Shown here in pieces: positions 1 through 8,823 of a DNA stretch of 64,000 nt. Numbering within the stretch: position 1 is the first letter of the stretch; every line of letters starts with the position of its first letter. This stretch comes from Chengkuizengella axinellae (GTDB taxonomy: Bacteria > Bacillota > Bacilli > Paenibacillales > KCTC-33759): contig NZ_JAVAMP010000006.1 of the NCBI RefSeq assembly GCF_030730905.1, positions 62,001 through 126,000 on the forward strand. Reading direction: 5' to 3'. Under the pieces are notes generated by a model. That model was not told where the DNA came from and did no database searches. It saw only the letters and a list, made by a program, of their open reading frames with translations. Made by a program: the position numbers and the translations under genes.

Positions 1-405
1 AAATGTACGCATATACTTTTCTAAAAAAAGAACGTCAGCAAGCTTTCCAATCACACCAAAGGGAGAAGTATAATCAAACGTATCTATCATCAAAGTTCCC
101 CCTCGATGAGGTATAAACTCATGAGTGTGCTTAAAATGTTTAAATGCTCCACTTACTTGTTCATCCACAAACATGTTTGGACCCTCTAACTCTGTAATCT
201 TTGCTGTTAGTCTTTGACGTATACCAAAATGAACGGCTTCCCATGTCACTGATTCATGAAGCTCTACCAATCCACTTGTTCTACCTGCAACAACCTTTTC
301 TTTAGTCTGAGTTGTAGTTTCCATATGTACTTCAATACTTCGAGCCAAATCAAAACATATTTTTGGAGGTGCGTCAATAAACATTGAAATCTTAATGATG
401 GGCAT
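1..405 (-). CDS. SRPBCC-family (polyketide cyclase-like) protein, partial
   Basis: The reading frame starts at ATG 405 (minus strand) behind an AGGAGCGG ribosome binding site and runs open to the window edge, so the C-terminus is missing (135 codons seen). The translation begins MPIIKISMFIDAPPKICFDL and continues through a segment with GGTLMIDTFDYTSPFG. A beta strand, then an 'IDAPP..CFDLARSIEVH' helix, then a late 'DTFDY..PFG.IGKLAD' stretch is the pattern of SRPBCC/START-like ligand-binding folds (polyketide cyclase/CoxG type). Such proteins bind hydrophobic ligands in a deep cavity; the ligand here is unknown. No operon partner is visible: the next gene ends at 639 and has its own terminator. 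Confidence 0.6.
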   Translation of the reverse strand, partial: MPIIKISMFIDAPPKICFDLARSIEVHMETTTQTKEKVVAGRTSGLVELHESVTWEAVHFGIRQRLTAKITELEGPNMFVDEQVSGAFKHFKHTHEFIPHRGGTLMIDTFDYTSPFGVIGKLADVLFLEKYMRTF

Positions 406-575
406 TTTCAACCGCTCCTAACCAGTTAAATAATAACAAATTAAAGTGGAAGTATACTTTATTATATAGTATACAGAGGCAAAACGGCTCCATTACTTTT
501 AAACTGAGAAGAAACAACTCAGTCCCTTGCATGTCAAACAAAAAATACGCTGGTTCTTTAAAAGATCAACAATAA

Positions 576-610
576 AAACTCACGATTGATCATGAATCTA
601 TCGTGAGTTT
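576..610 (-). terminator. Rho-independent terminator of the S15 hydrolase gene
   Basis: Perfect inverted repeat AAACTCACGAT / ATCGTGAGTTT with a 13-nt loop, lying 29 bp past the stop of the minus-strand gene at 639. On the minus strand the stem is followed by a T-rich tract (TTTTTATT). Confidence 0.8.
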
Positions 611-638
611 CTATATGAAGTTTCTCTTTATTTATCTT

Positions 639-2486
639 TTATTTTATAGCACCTTCACCGCCCACAATTGGTAAAACCACTTTACTCTCTTCAGGATATA
701 TAGTTACTTTTGTACCAGATGGAGGACGAAGCGTATAGTCATAATCACTTGCTATAAATACAATGCCTATTCGATGACCTTGTTCGAATACATAATCATC
801 TGGTTGCATATCCCATGTAAAAGTATACTCTTCATTTGGTTCTATTGGTTTTGACTTGTTAATATTATTTATGTTTTGCGGGTCCATCCAGCCTCTTGTC
901 ACTATCTTTGCAGAGGAAGCACTATAATCAACTAATAGAACTGTTAAGTTTGAAACTGGCTGATCAATACTCGCTTGTATACTTACTTCAGGTGTACCGC
1001 TTATTCTAACTGAGTCGGCAAGTTCATTTGTCGTATATAATATCCGATAAGGTTTACTCTCTTGAGGATGAGCTACTAAATCGACTGCATTTATCATTGG
1101 ATCATCAATTAACGATGCCACACCCGCTTGATCAGTAGAAAGTTGATCTAAATACAGTGCAGTAGAAACGGTTCCTTCTGCAGGCCATTTGTCTTCCAAG
1201 CTCCATGATAAATCTTCACGCTGAATGTCCACCAATGGTTCATTCATAATCCCGTTATCTATGTCATAAAGCCAATAGTCAAACCATTTGTGCAATGTAT
1301 CTTCCCACTCCACCTCACGCACTCTACTTGGACTAGTATGACCCTGTTGATGCAACCATAGTTTTCGAGAAACCTTATTTTCTCCTAACGCATCCCACAA
1401 TTGAGAAAACTGCTTTGTTTTTACATTCCAATCATTAAGTCCATGAACAATAAATACACTTGCGTTTATTTTATCTATATCATTCATATAGTTTCTTTGA
1501 TCCCAAAATCCATTGTAATCTCCCGTTTCTCTATCTTGAGCTTGCTTCAATTCATCAACAACCTCATGACATACTTCCGGGTTTTCCCTTGTAAGTACAG
1601 CATCTGCTAATATGTCTGTGTCTTCTCCCTGATACCCTCCAGGTGCAACCACAGCACCGTTAGCACGATAGTAATCGTACCAGTTGCTAATTGCTGCAAT
1701 TGGTACAATGGTTTTTAAACCTTTCACACCAGTTGAAGCAACTCCGATATCAAGGGTACCATTATAAGAGACCCCAATCATCCCTACATTCCCTGTTGAC
1801 CAATCAGCTGATATTAGCAGCCCATCTTCAGAATAAGCTTTTGTGCGTCCATTCAACCAATCAATGACAGAGCTAGCAGCAAGAACTTCATTTTCATCAC
1901 CAACAGTAGGACAACCATTTGATAAGGCTGTACCAATACTTTCAGCCACTACTATAGCATAACCACGAGGGACGAAATAATTTTCATAAGGACCAGGAAA
2001 ATCAACCTCTGCCAAAGCACTATAAGGCTTTCCATTCACTTTCCCATTTCGATCAACAGGATTTAACGCTACGTCAACATCATAAAAGCTTAGTGAATTC
2101 AATCCATACCTATAGGGAGTAATTTCATAAATAACCGGCACTTTTATTCCATCCTCTGTTTCTTTTGGACGAATAACACTGGCATGAATCCGGTCTAAAT
2201 TTCCATCATTGTCGGAATCCACAGAGGTCTCAACAAAAACGGATTCAATGATAGCTTCATCCAGATTGAAGATTGGCTGAGTCACCTGATCAACGACAAG
2301 TATTTCTTTTATATTCTCATCCTTTTCATTTCCCTTGTGAGATATTTGAGTATTTTCCTTTGTTAAGATTTCTTCTCCCTCCACTAACTCATCTCCATCG
2401 ATACTTAGGCTCTGAAAAAACAAAAACATCATGAGCAATAACACTAACACGAATCCAGAAATCAAAACATTTTTTTTACTTACCAT
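639..2486 (-). CDS. Secreted or membrane-anchored Xaa-Pro dipeptidyl-peptidase-like / CocE-NonD family hydrolase
   Basis: A 615-aa serine hydrolase of the S15/CocE superfamily. Residues 7-27 are a strongly hydrophobic N-terminal helix (signal anchor or signal peptide), so the enzyme acts outside the membrane. The alpha/beta-hydrolase domain spans roughly 75-395 with nucleophile elbow GVSYNGT (Ser240), acid Asp352 in GLNDWN and His383 in QQGHTS. The C-terminal part (about 410-610) is the beta-sandwich typical of X-Pro dipeptidyl-peptidase C-terminal domains. Family members remove X-Pro dipeptides or cleave esters/amides such as cocaine or glutaryl groups; the substrate cannot be decided here. 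The gene is a single transcription unit with its own terminator (576-610). The peptidase assignment is firmer than any substrate claim. Confidence 0.85.
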   Translation of the reverse strand: MVSKKNVLISGFVLVLLLMMFLFFQSLSIDGDELVEGEEILTKENTQISHKGNEKDENIKEILVVDQVTQPIFNLDEAIIESVFVETSVDSDNDGNLDRIHASVIRPKETEDGIKVPVIYEITPYRYGLNSLSFYDVDVALNPVDRNGKVNGKPYSALAEVDFPGPYENYFVPRGYAIVVAESIGTALSNGCPTVGDENEVLAASSVIDWLNGRTKAYSEDGLLISADWSTGNVGMIGVSYNGTLDIGVASTGVKGLKTIVPIAAISNWYDYYRANGAVVAPGGYQGEDTDILADAVLTRENPEVCHEVVDELKQAQDRETGDYNGFWDQRNYMNDIDKINASVFIVHGLNDWNVKTKQFSQLWDALGENKVSRKLWLHQQGHTSPSRVREVEWEDTLHKWFDYWLYDIDNGIMNEPLVDIQREDLSWSLEDKWPAEGTVSTALYLDQLSTDQAGVASLIDDPMINAVDLVAHPQESKPYRILYTTNELADSVRISGTPEVSIQASIDQPVSNLTVLLVDYSASSAKIVTRGWMDPQNINNINKSKPIEPNEEYTFTWDMQPDDYVFEQGHRIGIVFIASDYDYTLRPPSGTKVTIYPEESKVVLPIVGGEGAIK

Positions 2487-2954
2487 TAAAATTCCCCCCT
2501 CATTTCCTAATATATGAAAATTAGAAAGTCTAGTATATCCAAGATGTAATTTTCTCTACAAATATTTAAACATTAATATCCAAATTATGATAATAATATC
2601 ATAATTGTAAGTAAAACTTCCACATGATTCTGGTAAAGAAAAAGATTACAGCCCCAAGGGGGTTACATAGACTTTCTATCTATCCCTCCAAATATCTCAG
2701 GTTCTCCTCCCTTCTCAATCCACCGTATGACTTCACGCTAACACTCCATATCTGTTCCTTAATCTCTGGGATTAAGACAGAGAGGAGAAAACTGTTGCTT
2801 ACTTTGGCAGGGACAGAGTATCTATACAATAATGAGTTGTTTTCTTGCTTTTCATCCTGCTTCCCTCCCCTAACATATGCGAGTTACTTTCCTAACATAA
2901 AAAGAACGTATTTCTACGCCCTTTCTGCTATCCTTTTAACAATATTTATTTTAA
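2487..2954. other. Gene-free stretch with structured, non-coding-looking sequence
   Basis: The part next to 2486 must hold the promoter of the S15 gene. From about 2640 to 2930 the composition changes: purine-rich on the minus strand, with several short self-complementary runs (CCCC..GGGG at 2652-2662; TTAATC/GGATTAA around 2759-2775). A 113-aa frame at 2624-2965 (+) crosses it but has no ribosome binding site and no protein-like character, so I do not call it. The segment could be a decayed mobile element or a structured RNA; I could not match it to any family. Confidence 0.35.
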
Positions 2955-3428
2955 CTATGATGTAATTACAGTGGCTTTAAGACTTCGGGATCCAATTCCA
3001 ATAAAAGCTACTTCACTTTCATTTGCAGTGACCCGAGTACATACAAGATCATACGAATTGTTTCCTGCAATTGGATCCTTATCCACTACAGGAAAGTTTG
3101 GAAAGTTTGTATAATTGAAAGTTTCATTTGGAGGTGACGAATAATCCATTTCATCATTTATTGTTGCAATGGGAGTGTTATTACGAAAAAGTTCATATGT
3201 CATTACAAAAGTCGTAGGGTTACCCGCAGTAGAAGCTCCCACACCCACCTGAACCATTGAATCAATACATACTTGTGTCCTCTGTGGTTGTTTAACACAC
3301 ACATCGACGGTAGCAACAGTTGTAGGCGTGTTTCCTTGAAGAAAAATCACATCTGGGTCATTAAATGGATTATCTACTGAAACACTTTGAGCTACAACAA
3401 AAGGTTCTTCTTTTATTCCCACTCCCAA
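2955..3428 (-). CDS. Hypothetical spore-surface/exosporium-like beta protein
   Basis: A 157-aa protein with start TTG 3428 behind AAGGTGAAGG; a nearby ATG at 3433 is in another frame and stops after six codons. The sequence has no signal peptide or membrane segment, is poor in Lys and rich in Thr, Val and Asn, and contains spaced cysteines (VDVCVKQP, QVCIDSM, DLVCTRV). Alternating beta-type stretches (TTFVMTYELFRNNTPIAT, SRSLKATVIT) suggest a beta-sandwich. This resembles small spore-coat, exosporium or appendage-type proteins of Bacillales and Clostridia (DUF4489-like), which is an impression and not a firm assignment. It stands alone: the upstream neighbour mqnB is divergent. Confidence 0.55.
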   Translation of the reverse strand: MGVGIKEEPFVVAQSVSVDNPFNDPDVIFLQGNTPTTVATVDVCVKQPQRTQVCIDSMVQVGVGASTAGNPTTFVMTYELFRNNTPIATINDEMDYSSPPNETFNYTNFPNFPVVDKDPIAGNNSYDLVCTRVTANESEVAFIGIGSRSLKATVITS

Positions 3429-3716
3429 CTCATTAAATTACCCTTCACCTTATCTTATGAACAATCTAATGTAGTTGCTTGGACTCTTATCTATGGGCTG
3501 GAATGTAAAAAAGAGCGCTTATTTCGTTCGTTTTTAGTTAATGTTGATAGCGCATCCTCTACTTGATATCGTTAAAATTATGATAGTGTATTTCTCTATA
3601 TCTTATCTTTACTTACAGAATGATCATAAGTAGATTTTTTGCTCAATAATAAGTATGCTTATATTTAGAAAGTTTTTTGAAAATGATTAGCAAATAGACT
3701 CTAAGGAAGATATTCA

Positions 3717-4376
3717 ATGATGGATAAAAATAAAAAACAAATATTGATTGTGACTGCTGTGGAAGCAGAAAGAGACGCCATTATGAAAGGACTGTACAGA
3801 ACTGAAAACATTCATGTCATCGCTGGTGGTGTTGGACCTGTATCTGCAGCTGTGAATACAACAAAAGCTTTATGCACCTCAAAATACGATATAGTGATTA
3901 GTATGGGAATCGGTGGAGGATTTGTTGGTCGTGCTGAGGTAGGTTCAATTGTAGTTGCAAACAAAATTATTGCTGCTGATTTAGGTGCTGAAACTGCTGA
4001 GGGTTTTAGCAGCTTAGATGAACTCGGTTTTGGTTCAGCACAGTTGAAAGTGAATCAGGACCTTGCAACAAAGATATTTGAATCACTTCATAAAACCATA
4101 CCAAATGTTCACCTTGGTCCAATATTAACACTATCGACCGTTACTGGCACAGCTGAAACCGCAGCAAAACTGACCAATAGAATAAAAGGGGCAACAGTTG
4201 AGGCTATGGAAGGTTTTGGAGTAGCGACAGCAGCCGTTAAATTTGATATACCTGTTTTAGAGATTCGTACGATTTCAAACCCCGTAGGACCCAGAGAACG
4301 AGAAGCATGGCGTATGAAAGAGGCGTTTGAAGGACTTACTAAAACAAGTACAGTACTACAGGAGGTTTTCTCATGA
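3717..4376 (+). CDS. mqnB: Futalosine hydrolase
   Basis: A 219-aa nucleoside phosphorylase-fold protein. MqnB removes the base from futalosine to give dehypoxanthine futalosine in the chorismate-to-menaquinone (futalosine) pathway. Visible features are the N-terminal ILIVTAVEAERDAI segment, the glycine-rich ISMGIGGGFVG nucleoside-binding loop (about residues 60-71), VEAMEGFGVATAA (about 161-173, with the ribose-binding Met-Glu) and the EIRTISNPVGPR active-site stretch. The start ATG has AAGGAAG upstream. The stop overlaps the start of mqnD (ATGA), which is strong evidence for this function and not for an MTA/SAH nucleosidase. Confidence 0.9.
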   Translation: MMDKNKKQILIVTAVEAERDAIMKGLYRTENIHVIAGGVGPVSAAVNTTKALCTSKYDIVISMGIGGGFVGRAEVGSIVVANKIIAADLGAETAEGFSSLDELGFGSAQLKVNQDLATKIFESLHKTIPNVHLGPILTLSTVTGTAETAAKLTNRIKGATVEAMEGFGVATAAVKFDIPVLEIRTISNPVGPREREAWRMKEAFEGLTKTSTVLQEVFS

Positions 4377-5203
4377 AAATATACTTTTCACCTTGTCCTA
4401 ATGACACATTTATTTTCCATGCTTGGGTACATGGACTGATACCAAATGCTCCAAAACTGGATGTCACTTATGCAGATATTGATATCACCAACAATATTGT
4501 AACTTCTTCAAATGATAGTAAACCTGATATATTAAAAATATCCTACGCAGCTTTACCATGGGCACTTTCAGAATATGAACTTTTACCATGCGGAGGAGCA
4601 CTTGGTAAAGGGTGCGGACCACTATTGCTTACTAACAACAAGGGGATAATTACTCAAGATCCAGACTCATTATCTGGAAAAAGAGTTGCTGTTCCAAGTG
4701 AAAAATCAACAGCGTATTTATTATTTCGATTATGGGCTGCTCAAAATGTAGCGAGTGGTGTAGGAGAAATTATCGTTATGCCATTTCATGAAATTATGCC
4801 TGCGGTTCGTGATGGAAAAGTGGATGCAGGTTTAGTGATCCATGAAGCAAGATTTACTTATCAAACTTATGATTTAACCATGATGGTGGACTTAGGAAAC
4901 TGGTGGGAGACTGATACAAATTTACCTATTCCACTAGGAGCTATCATCGCTCGTAAATCTCTAGATCTTGAAGCCATCACATCATGGATTCGTGCATCTG
5001 TTCAATATGCATGGAAACATCCAGAAGCTTCAAAAGATTATGTAATGAATCATGCCCAAGAAATGTCTCTAGAAGTAGCTAAAGCACATATAGATTTATA
5101 TGTTAATGACTTCAGTGCCAATCTTGGAGAACAAGGATATGAAGCTATTCATACGTTACTTAACAGAGCCGCTGAACAAAATTTAGTCCCTGCTATAAAG
5201 TAA
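4373..5203 (+). CDS. mqnD: 1,4-dihydroxy-6-naphthoate synthase
   Basis: A 276-aa enzyme that converts cyclic dehypoxanthine futalosine to 1,4-dihydroxy-6-naphthoate in menaquinone biosynthesis. The N-terminal hallmark SPCPNDTFIFHAWVHG is intact, followed by the KISYAALPWALSEY and GGALGKGCGPLLL ligand-binding segments; the fold is a type-II periplasmic-binding-protein-like domain of normal length. The gene overlaps mqnB by four bases and has its own strong GGAGG site inside the mqnB 3' end. Other pathway genes (mqnA, mqnC, mqnE) are not in the window. Confidence 0.93.
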   Translation: MKIYFSPCPNDTFIFHAWVHGLIPNAPKLDVTYADIDITNNIVTSSNDSKPDILKISYAALPWALSEYELLPCGGALGKGCGPLLLTNNKGIITQDPDSLSGKRVAVPSEKSTAYLLFRLWAAQNVASGVGEIIVMPFHEIMPAVRDGKVDAGLVIHEARFTYQTYDLTMMVDLGNWWETDTNLPIPLGAIIARKSLDLEAITSWIRASVQYAWKHPEASKDYVMNHAQEMSLEVAKAHIDLYVNDFSANLGEQGYEAIHTLLNRAAEQNLVPAIK

Positions 5204-5300
5204 ACCTTCCTTTCAGCAGGGTCTCCTTCCCAAAAAACACGCACACCATTTTATAAGGAATCCGAATCCAGTCCCACTGACGCAAACCTTCTACCTGGCT

Positions 5301-5328
5301 AATCCATTTTGATCAAACAAAATGGATT
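5301..5328. repeat. Perfect 11-bp inverted repeat downstream of mqnD
   Basis: AATCCATTTTG / CAAAATGGATT with a 6-nt loop, about 100 bp after the mqnD stop. No T-tract follows on either strand, so it is a weak terminator candidate or an mRNA 3' stabilising hairpin. Nothing else is recognised in the gene-free stretch 5204-5587, which is very A+T-rich around 5380-5430. Confidence 0.5.
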
Positions 5329-5587
5329 GAAAATCAATCTAAATCATTTCCATGACCTGTCCCTCGATTCATCTTCATTTCACATTTTTTTCAAAAAAAA
5401 TAAAAATCAAAAATAAATTTGTTATATAATGCAACTTTTTCATGCTTTCTGTCGTCGTATTTTTTGGGAAGATGGTCCACTAAAACAATAAGTAGAATAT
5501 TTTGAAATGTTTTGAAAATATGAGGTCATTTCAGCAGAAATGAAATGTATTCAAGAAGGTCTGTTGGTCTAACAAATTGAAATAAAG

Positions 5588-5761
5588 TTGAGAATAAAAA
5601 TAGAATTACAAAAGTTAGAAGAGTCACGATTAGTAATGAATAAGCTACAAAATAATTACAAAGATCATTATGTTGATTGTTTGATTTTAACACGTAAAGT
5701 AGATGAATTAATAAATAGAGTATTGGAACTACAGTTGAAATTAAAACAGTCATCTGTTTAG
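5588..5761 (+). CDS. Putative Spo0E-like aspartyl-phosphate phosphatase, 57 aa
   Basis: Frame from TTG 5588 to TAG 5761, antisense to a spurious hydrophobic minus-strand frame (5526-5753). The product reads as two amphipathic helices: KIELQKLEESRLVMNKLQNN, a short turn, then LILTRKVDELINRVLELQ. That is the layout of the Spo0E family (helix, loop, then the S/T-x-x-[LV]-D-x-L-I signature, here TRKVDELI), which dephosphorylates Spo0A-P and delays sporulation. The start is uncertain: TTG 5588 has no clear ribosome site, and ATG 5636 (41 aa) would drop the first helix. It may therefore be a real small gene with a weak start, or a decayed copy. Confidence 0.5.
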   Translation: MRIKIELQKLEESRLVMNKLQNNYKDHYVDCLILTRKVDELINRVLELQLKLKQSSV

Positions 5762-6040
5762 TGAAGATAAATTATTTAAAGTAACAATATCACCTTTCCA
5801 AACGGAATCGGTGACCAATCAAAATCTGCAAAGGGTACTTTTATTTCCATTTCTCAGCTCTAATAGATCTATTATATGAGTCTGATAATCCATAAGGGTC
5901 CATCACTGTAAGAGTCATTTGAAAGTGCCATCATTAAATTTGATAGACTTTGATGTGTCTTTTTCAGAAATCAATATGGTAGAATTAGGGTTAACAACTA
6001 TGATTTTACTTAAATTAACCATTTGTGAGGAGGATAATAA

Positions 6041-7357
6041 ATGGAAGTAAGGACAGGAATACCAGTTGCCAGCCCTGAAGAAACAAAACTATTTCATAAT
6101 GATTTAAACGGCATTCTAACACTCCAGCAAAAATATACAAAAGATCGTGTCGTGTATATTCCAGAACCAAACCAAGGACTTTATATTTTATTCAATGCAG
6201 ACGATATTGGGGAAGTACTCGTTAAAAAGCAAACATCCTTTGAAAAAGGGTCAACCGCTAATCTATTAAAAAGCCTACTAGGAGATGGGTTAGTCACAAG
6301 TAAAAATCATAAACATCGAAAAGATCGCAAATTAATGCAGCCCATGTTTCAATTTCAGTCCATAGAAAACTTTGCGCCTCATATGGTAAAACAAACTTAC
6401 TCATTAACAGAAAATTGGGAAGATGGACAAATCAGGGATATCTCAAGTGAAATGAATGAAATCACCTTGAACATTATTACTGACACCATGTTCGGAACTA
6501 AAGTGGATAAAGAACTATTAAGTGGGTTACGTTCCTCTTTAAAGAATTTTGGGCGTTTTATTATGAAAAGTTCGAAGAATAAGCAAGTGGATGAAAAAGA
6601 AATTTTCAACTTTCGACAGAATATACAACTAATCAATCAAATCGTAATGTCTATAATAGAGAAACGTAAACTTGAAAATATTGATGACTATCATGATTTA
6701 TTATCCCTCTTATTAAAAGCTAAAGATGAAGATAATAACCAACTCACGAATGAGGAAATTAAAGATCAGGTCATGACCATTTTTGTTGCGGGTCACGGCA
6801 CAACTGCAAATATGCTGTCATGGATTTGGTATTTAATCTCTCAACACCCAGAAGTTGAACAAAAATTCTATCAAGAAATCGATTCGGTTCTTGCAGGAGA
6901 ACCACCAACCATTCATGACCTCAAAAACCTTCAATATACCGATCTAATCATCCAAGAAGCTCTGCGATTTTACCCCGTAGTATACCAAATGCGAAGACTA
7001 GTAATAGAAGAAGTACAAATTGGAGAACACACTTTCCAAAAAGGAGACGAGGTCTTATTAAGTCAATATGCAATACATAGAAATCCACTATATTATGATC
7101 ATGCAAATGAGTTTATTCCTGAAAGATTTGCACAGGAAAATATCAAAAACAATCCAAAGTTTTCATATTTTCCATTTGGAGGCGGTGCAAGAGTATGTAT
7201 TGGAAACCACTTTGCTTTACAGGAAGCTGCTCTTATACTAGCGACCATTGCTCAGCAATATCAATTGCAGCTTTCAAACCCTGACAATGTTGGAATAGAG
7301 CCTTTAATTACACTCAATCCTAAAAATGGATTAGAGATGACTTTGAAAAAACGTTAA
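6041..7357 (+). CDS. Cytochrome P450
   Basis: A 438-aa soluble P450 with all core motifs: oxygen-binding I-helix AGHGTTA (250-256), K-helix E306-A-L-R309, the PERF segment (360-363), and the haem loop FGGGARVCIG with axial Cys386. The N-terminus has no membrane anchor. The loop and K-helix wording (EALRFYPVV, PFGGGARVCIGNHFALQEA) is closest to the CYP102/CYP4-like fatty-acid-hydroxylase branch, but there is no fused reductase, so it needs external redox partners and its substrate is unknown. ATG 6041 follows a strong GAGGAGG. It is monocistronic and no ferredoxin is adjacent. Confidence 0.95.
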   Translation: MEVRTGIPVASPEETKLFHNDLNGILTLQQKYTKDRVVYIPEPNQGLYILFNADDIGEVLVKKQTSFEKGSTANLLKSLLGDGLVTSKNHKHRKDRKLMQPMFQFQSIENFAPHMVKQTYSLTENWEDGQIRDISSEMNEITLNIITDTMFGTKVDKELLSGLRSSLKNFGRFIMKSSKNKQVDEKEIFNFRQNIQLINQIVMSIIEKRKLENIDDYHDLLSLLLKAKDEDNNQLTNEEIKDQVMTIFVAGHGTTANMLSWIWYLISQHPEVEQKFYQEIDSVLAGEPPTIHDLKNLQYTDLIIQEALRFYPVVYQMRRLVIEEVQIGEHTFQKGDEVLLSQYAIHRNPLYYDHANEFIPERFAQENIKNNPKFSYFPFGGGARVCIGNHFALQEAALILATIAQQYQLQLSNPDNVGIEPLITLNPKNGLEMTLKKR

Positions 7358-7484
7358 CATCATTCCCTTTCTCCCTATGCTTGTTACTCCCATCATTTAC
7401 ATATAGTGTTCTTTTATCTAATTATGTTATTTTGTTTATGTTGTGGTTTATATCAATTACATATAGTAGCAGGGGGAGAGGTTT

Positions 7485-8696
7485 TTGAAAAAGGGAATCA
7501 TTTTATTAGTAATATTAATAGTATCCATTGTATCTTCTGCAGTTGTATTTGGTACAGATGAGAAAGAAATTGAAGTTTGGATAGATGATAAAAAACTACA
7601 GTTCGAAGAGACTCCATTTATAGAAGATAATAAACTATTTGTGCCTTTTAGACTTTTGTTTAATGAGTTAGGATTAATTGTGAACTGGGATCAAGAAACG
7701 CAAACCGTATTAGGTACCAATGATAATTTCTCTATTCATTTACCATTGTATAGCAAACAAACAATAGTGAATGGAGAAACAATGGAAGTAGAGCCTAAAA
7801 TCGTTAATAATCGGACATTTGTTTCTATCAAATTTGTCGTTGAGTCTATTGGAGCAAAAGTAGAATGGGATGATCAATTAAGAATAATTTCAGTCACAAG
7901 CCCAAGAGAACTGGAAAAACAGAACGAAATTGAAAGACAGGAAGAAATTAAAAAACAGGAAGAATATAAAAAGGAAATCTCAGAAATGTTTGATCGATAT
8001 ATAGAATATAGAAATGATGAAAATTTGACTGGAATAGAATCATTATTATCCGATGGTTTTCATCAAATTAATAGCAATGTAGAATCATTAGAATATTTTG
8101 AAACATACGATTTGGAAATTGAATTGATGGAAATTGATATTCAATTTATGAATCAGCATTATGTAGCAAATATAGAGACTATTGAAAAAGTAGTGAATAC
8201 GAATGAAGCATTTTATTTGGATCAAATACAAGATCTTTCATATACAGTTTGGAAAACAAAAGAAGGATCGTGGCAAATAGACGTAAGTAGATTATGGGAT
8301 AAAGAATATATAACTCCAGAGAGCATATTAAATTATGAAGTAGATGTCCCTAAAGATTACGAAGAAGAAATTTTAAAAGTCTTAGAAGATGAGATCAAAT
8401 ATGCAAATGAAGGGAATATAGAGAAATACACTTCTGTTTATCATGATGAATCTCCTGAAATAACAGAAGAAAACGTCCAGTTTTTAATAAATGTTTGGTC
8501 AGAATTTGGGTACCTTTCGTATGAAAATTTACTTGTTTCTATTGTAGATTTTAAAGAGAATGAAGCTAAAGTGTTTGCACTTCAAAATATGGTTGAATCA
8601 CCATTTTATAACACATTAAGTGAAAGAGCCTTTATTTATACCTTGGAAAAATCTGAAAACGATCAGTGGAAGATTTATCAAAAGGAAAAAATATAG
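7485..8696 (+). CDS. Secreted stalk-domain (copper amine oxidase N-terminal-like) protein
   Basis: A 403-aa protein with start TTG 7485 behind AGGGGGAGAGG and a signal peptide over residues 1-24. Residues about 28-140 form two 'stalk' repeats (KLFVPFRLLFNELGLIVNWD and RTFVSIKFVVESIGAKVEWD), the domain annotated as Cu_amine_oxidN1 that is common on Bacillales surface proteins and does not by itself imply an oxidase. Residues about 142-168 are a charged EKQNEIERQEE-type helix. Two further segments (about 165-265 and 280-403) each end in W-x-I-style strands and look like NTF2-like domains. No amine oxidase catalytic domain is present. The function is unknown; an extracellular scaffold or binding role is likely. 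Confidence 0.75.
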   Translation: MKKGIILLVILIVSIVSSAVVFGTDEKEIEVWIDDKKLQFEETPFIEDNKLFVPFRLLFNELGLIVNWDQETQTVLGTNDNFSIHLPLYSKQTIVNGETMEVEPKIVNNRTFVSIKFVVESIGAKVEWDDQLRIISVTSPRELEKQNEIERQEEIKKQEEYKKEISEMFDRYIEYRNDENLTGIESLLSDGFHQINSNVESLEYFETYDLEIELMEIDIQFMNQHYVANIETIEKVVNTNEAFYLDQIQDLSYTVWKTKEGSWQIDVSRLWDKEYITPESILNYEVDVPKDYEEEILKVLEDEIKYANEGNIEKYTSVYHDESPEITEENVQFLINVWSEFGYLSYENLLVSIVDFKENEAKVFALQNMVESPFYNTLSERAFIYTLEKSENDQWKIYQKEKI

Positions 8697-8777
8697 TATG
8701 AATGTCAAAAGCGAAAGATAAAATCGATTTCATAAAGAACTATATTTTATTCGGTGTAAGATCTTATTTTCGCCATG

Positions 8778-8806
8778 GAAATTCCTTTAATAGGAGTTTC
8801 TTTTTT
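8778..8806 (+). terminator. Terminator after the stalk-domain gene
   Basis: Nine-base-pair stem GAAATTCCT / AGGAGTTTC (one G-T pair) with a 5-nt loop, followed by TTTTTT, 81 bp past the stop at 8696. Confidence 0.7.
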
Positions 8807-8823
8807 GTTTTTATACAAATCAT

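Noticed and set aside
2624-2965. 113-aa plus-strand frame
   Set aside because: No ribosome site, odd composition, and its end overlaps the better-supported gene at 2955-3428.
5526-5753. 75-aa hydrophobic minus-strand frame
   Set aside because: No ribosome site; its hydrophobicity arises from being antisense to the Lys/Glu/Leu-rich Spo0E-like frame.
7485-8696. Copper amine oxidase
   Set aside because: Only the stalk (N-terminal) domain is present; the catalytic domain is absent.
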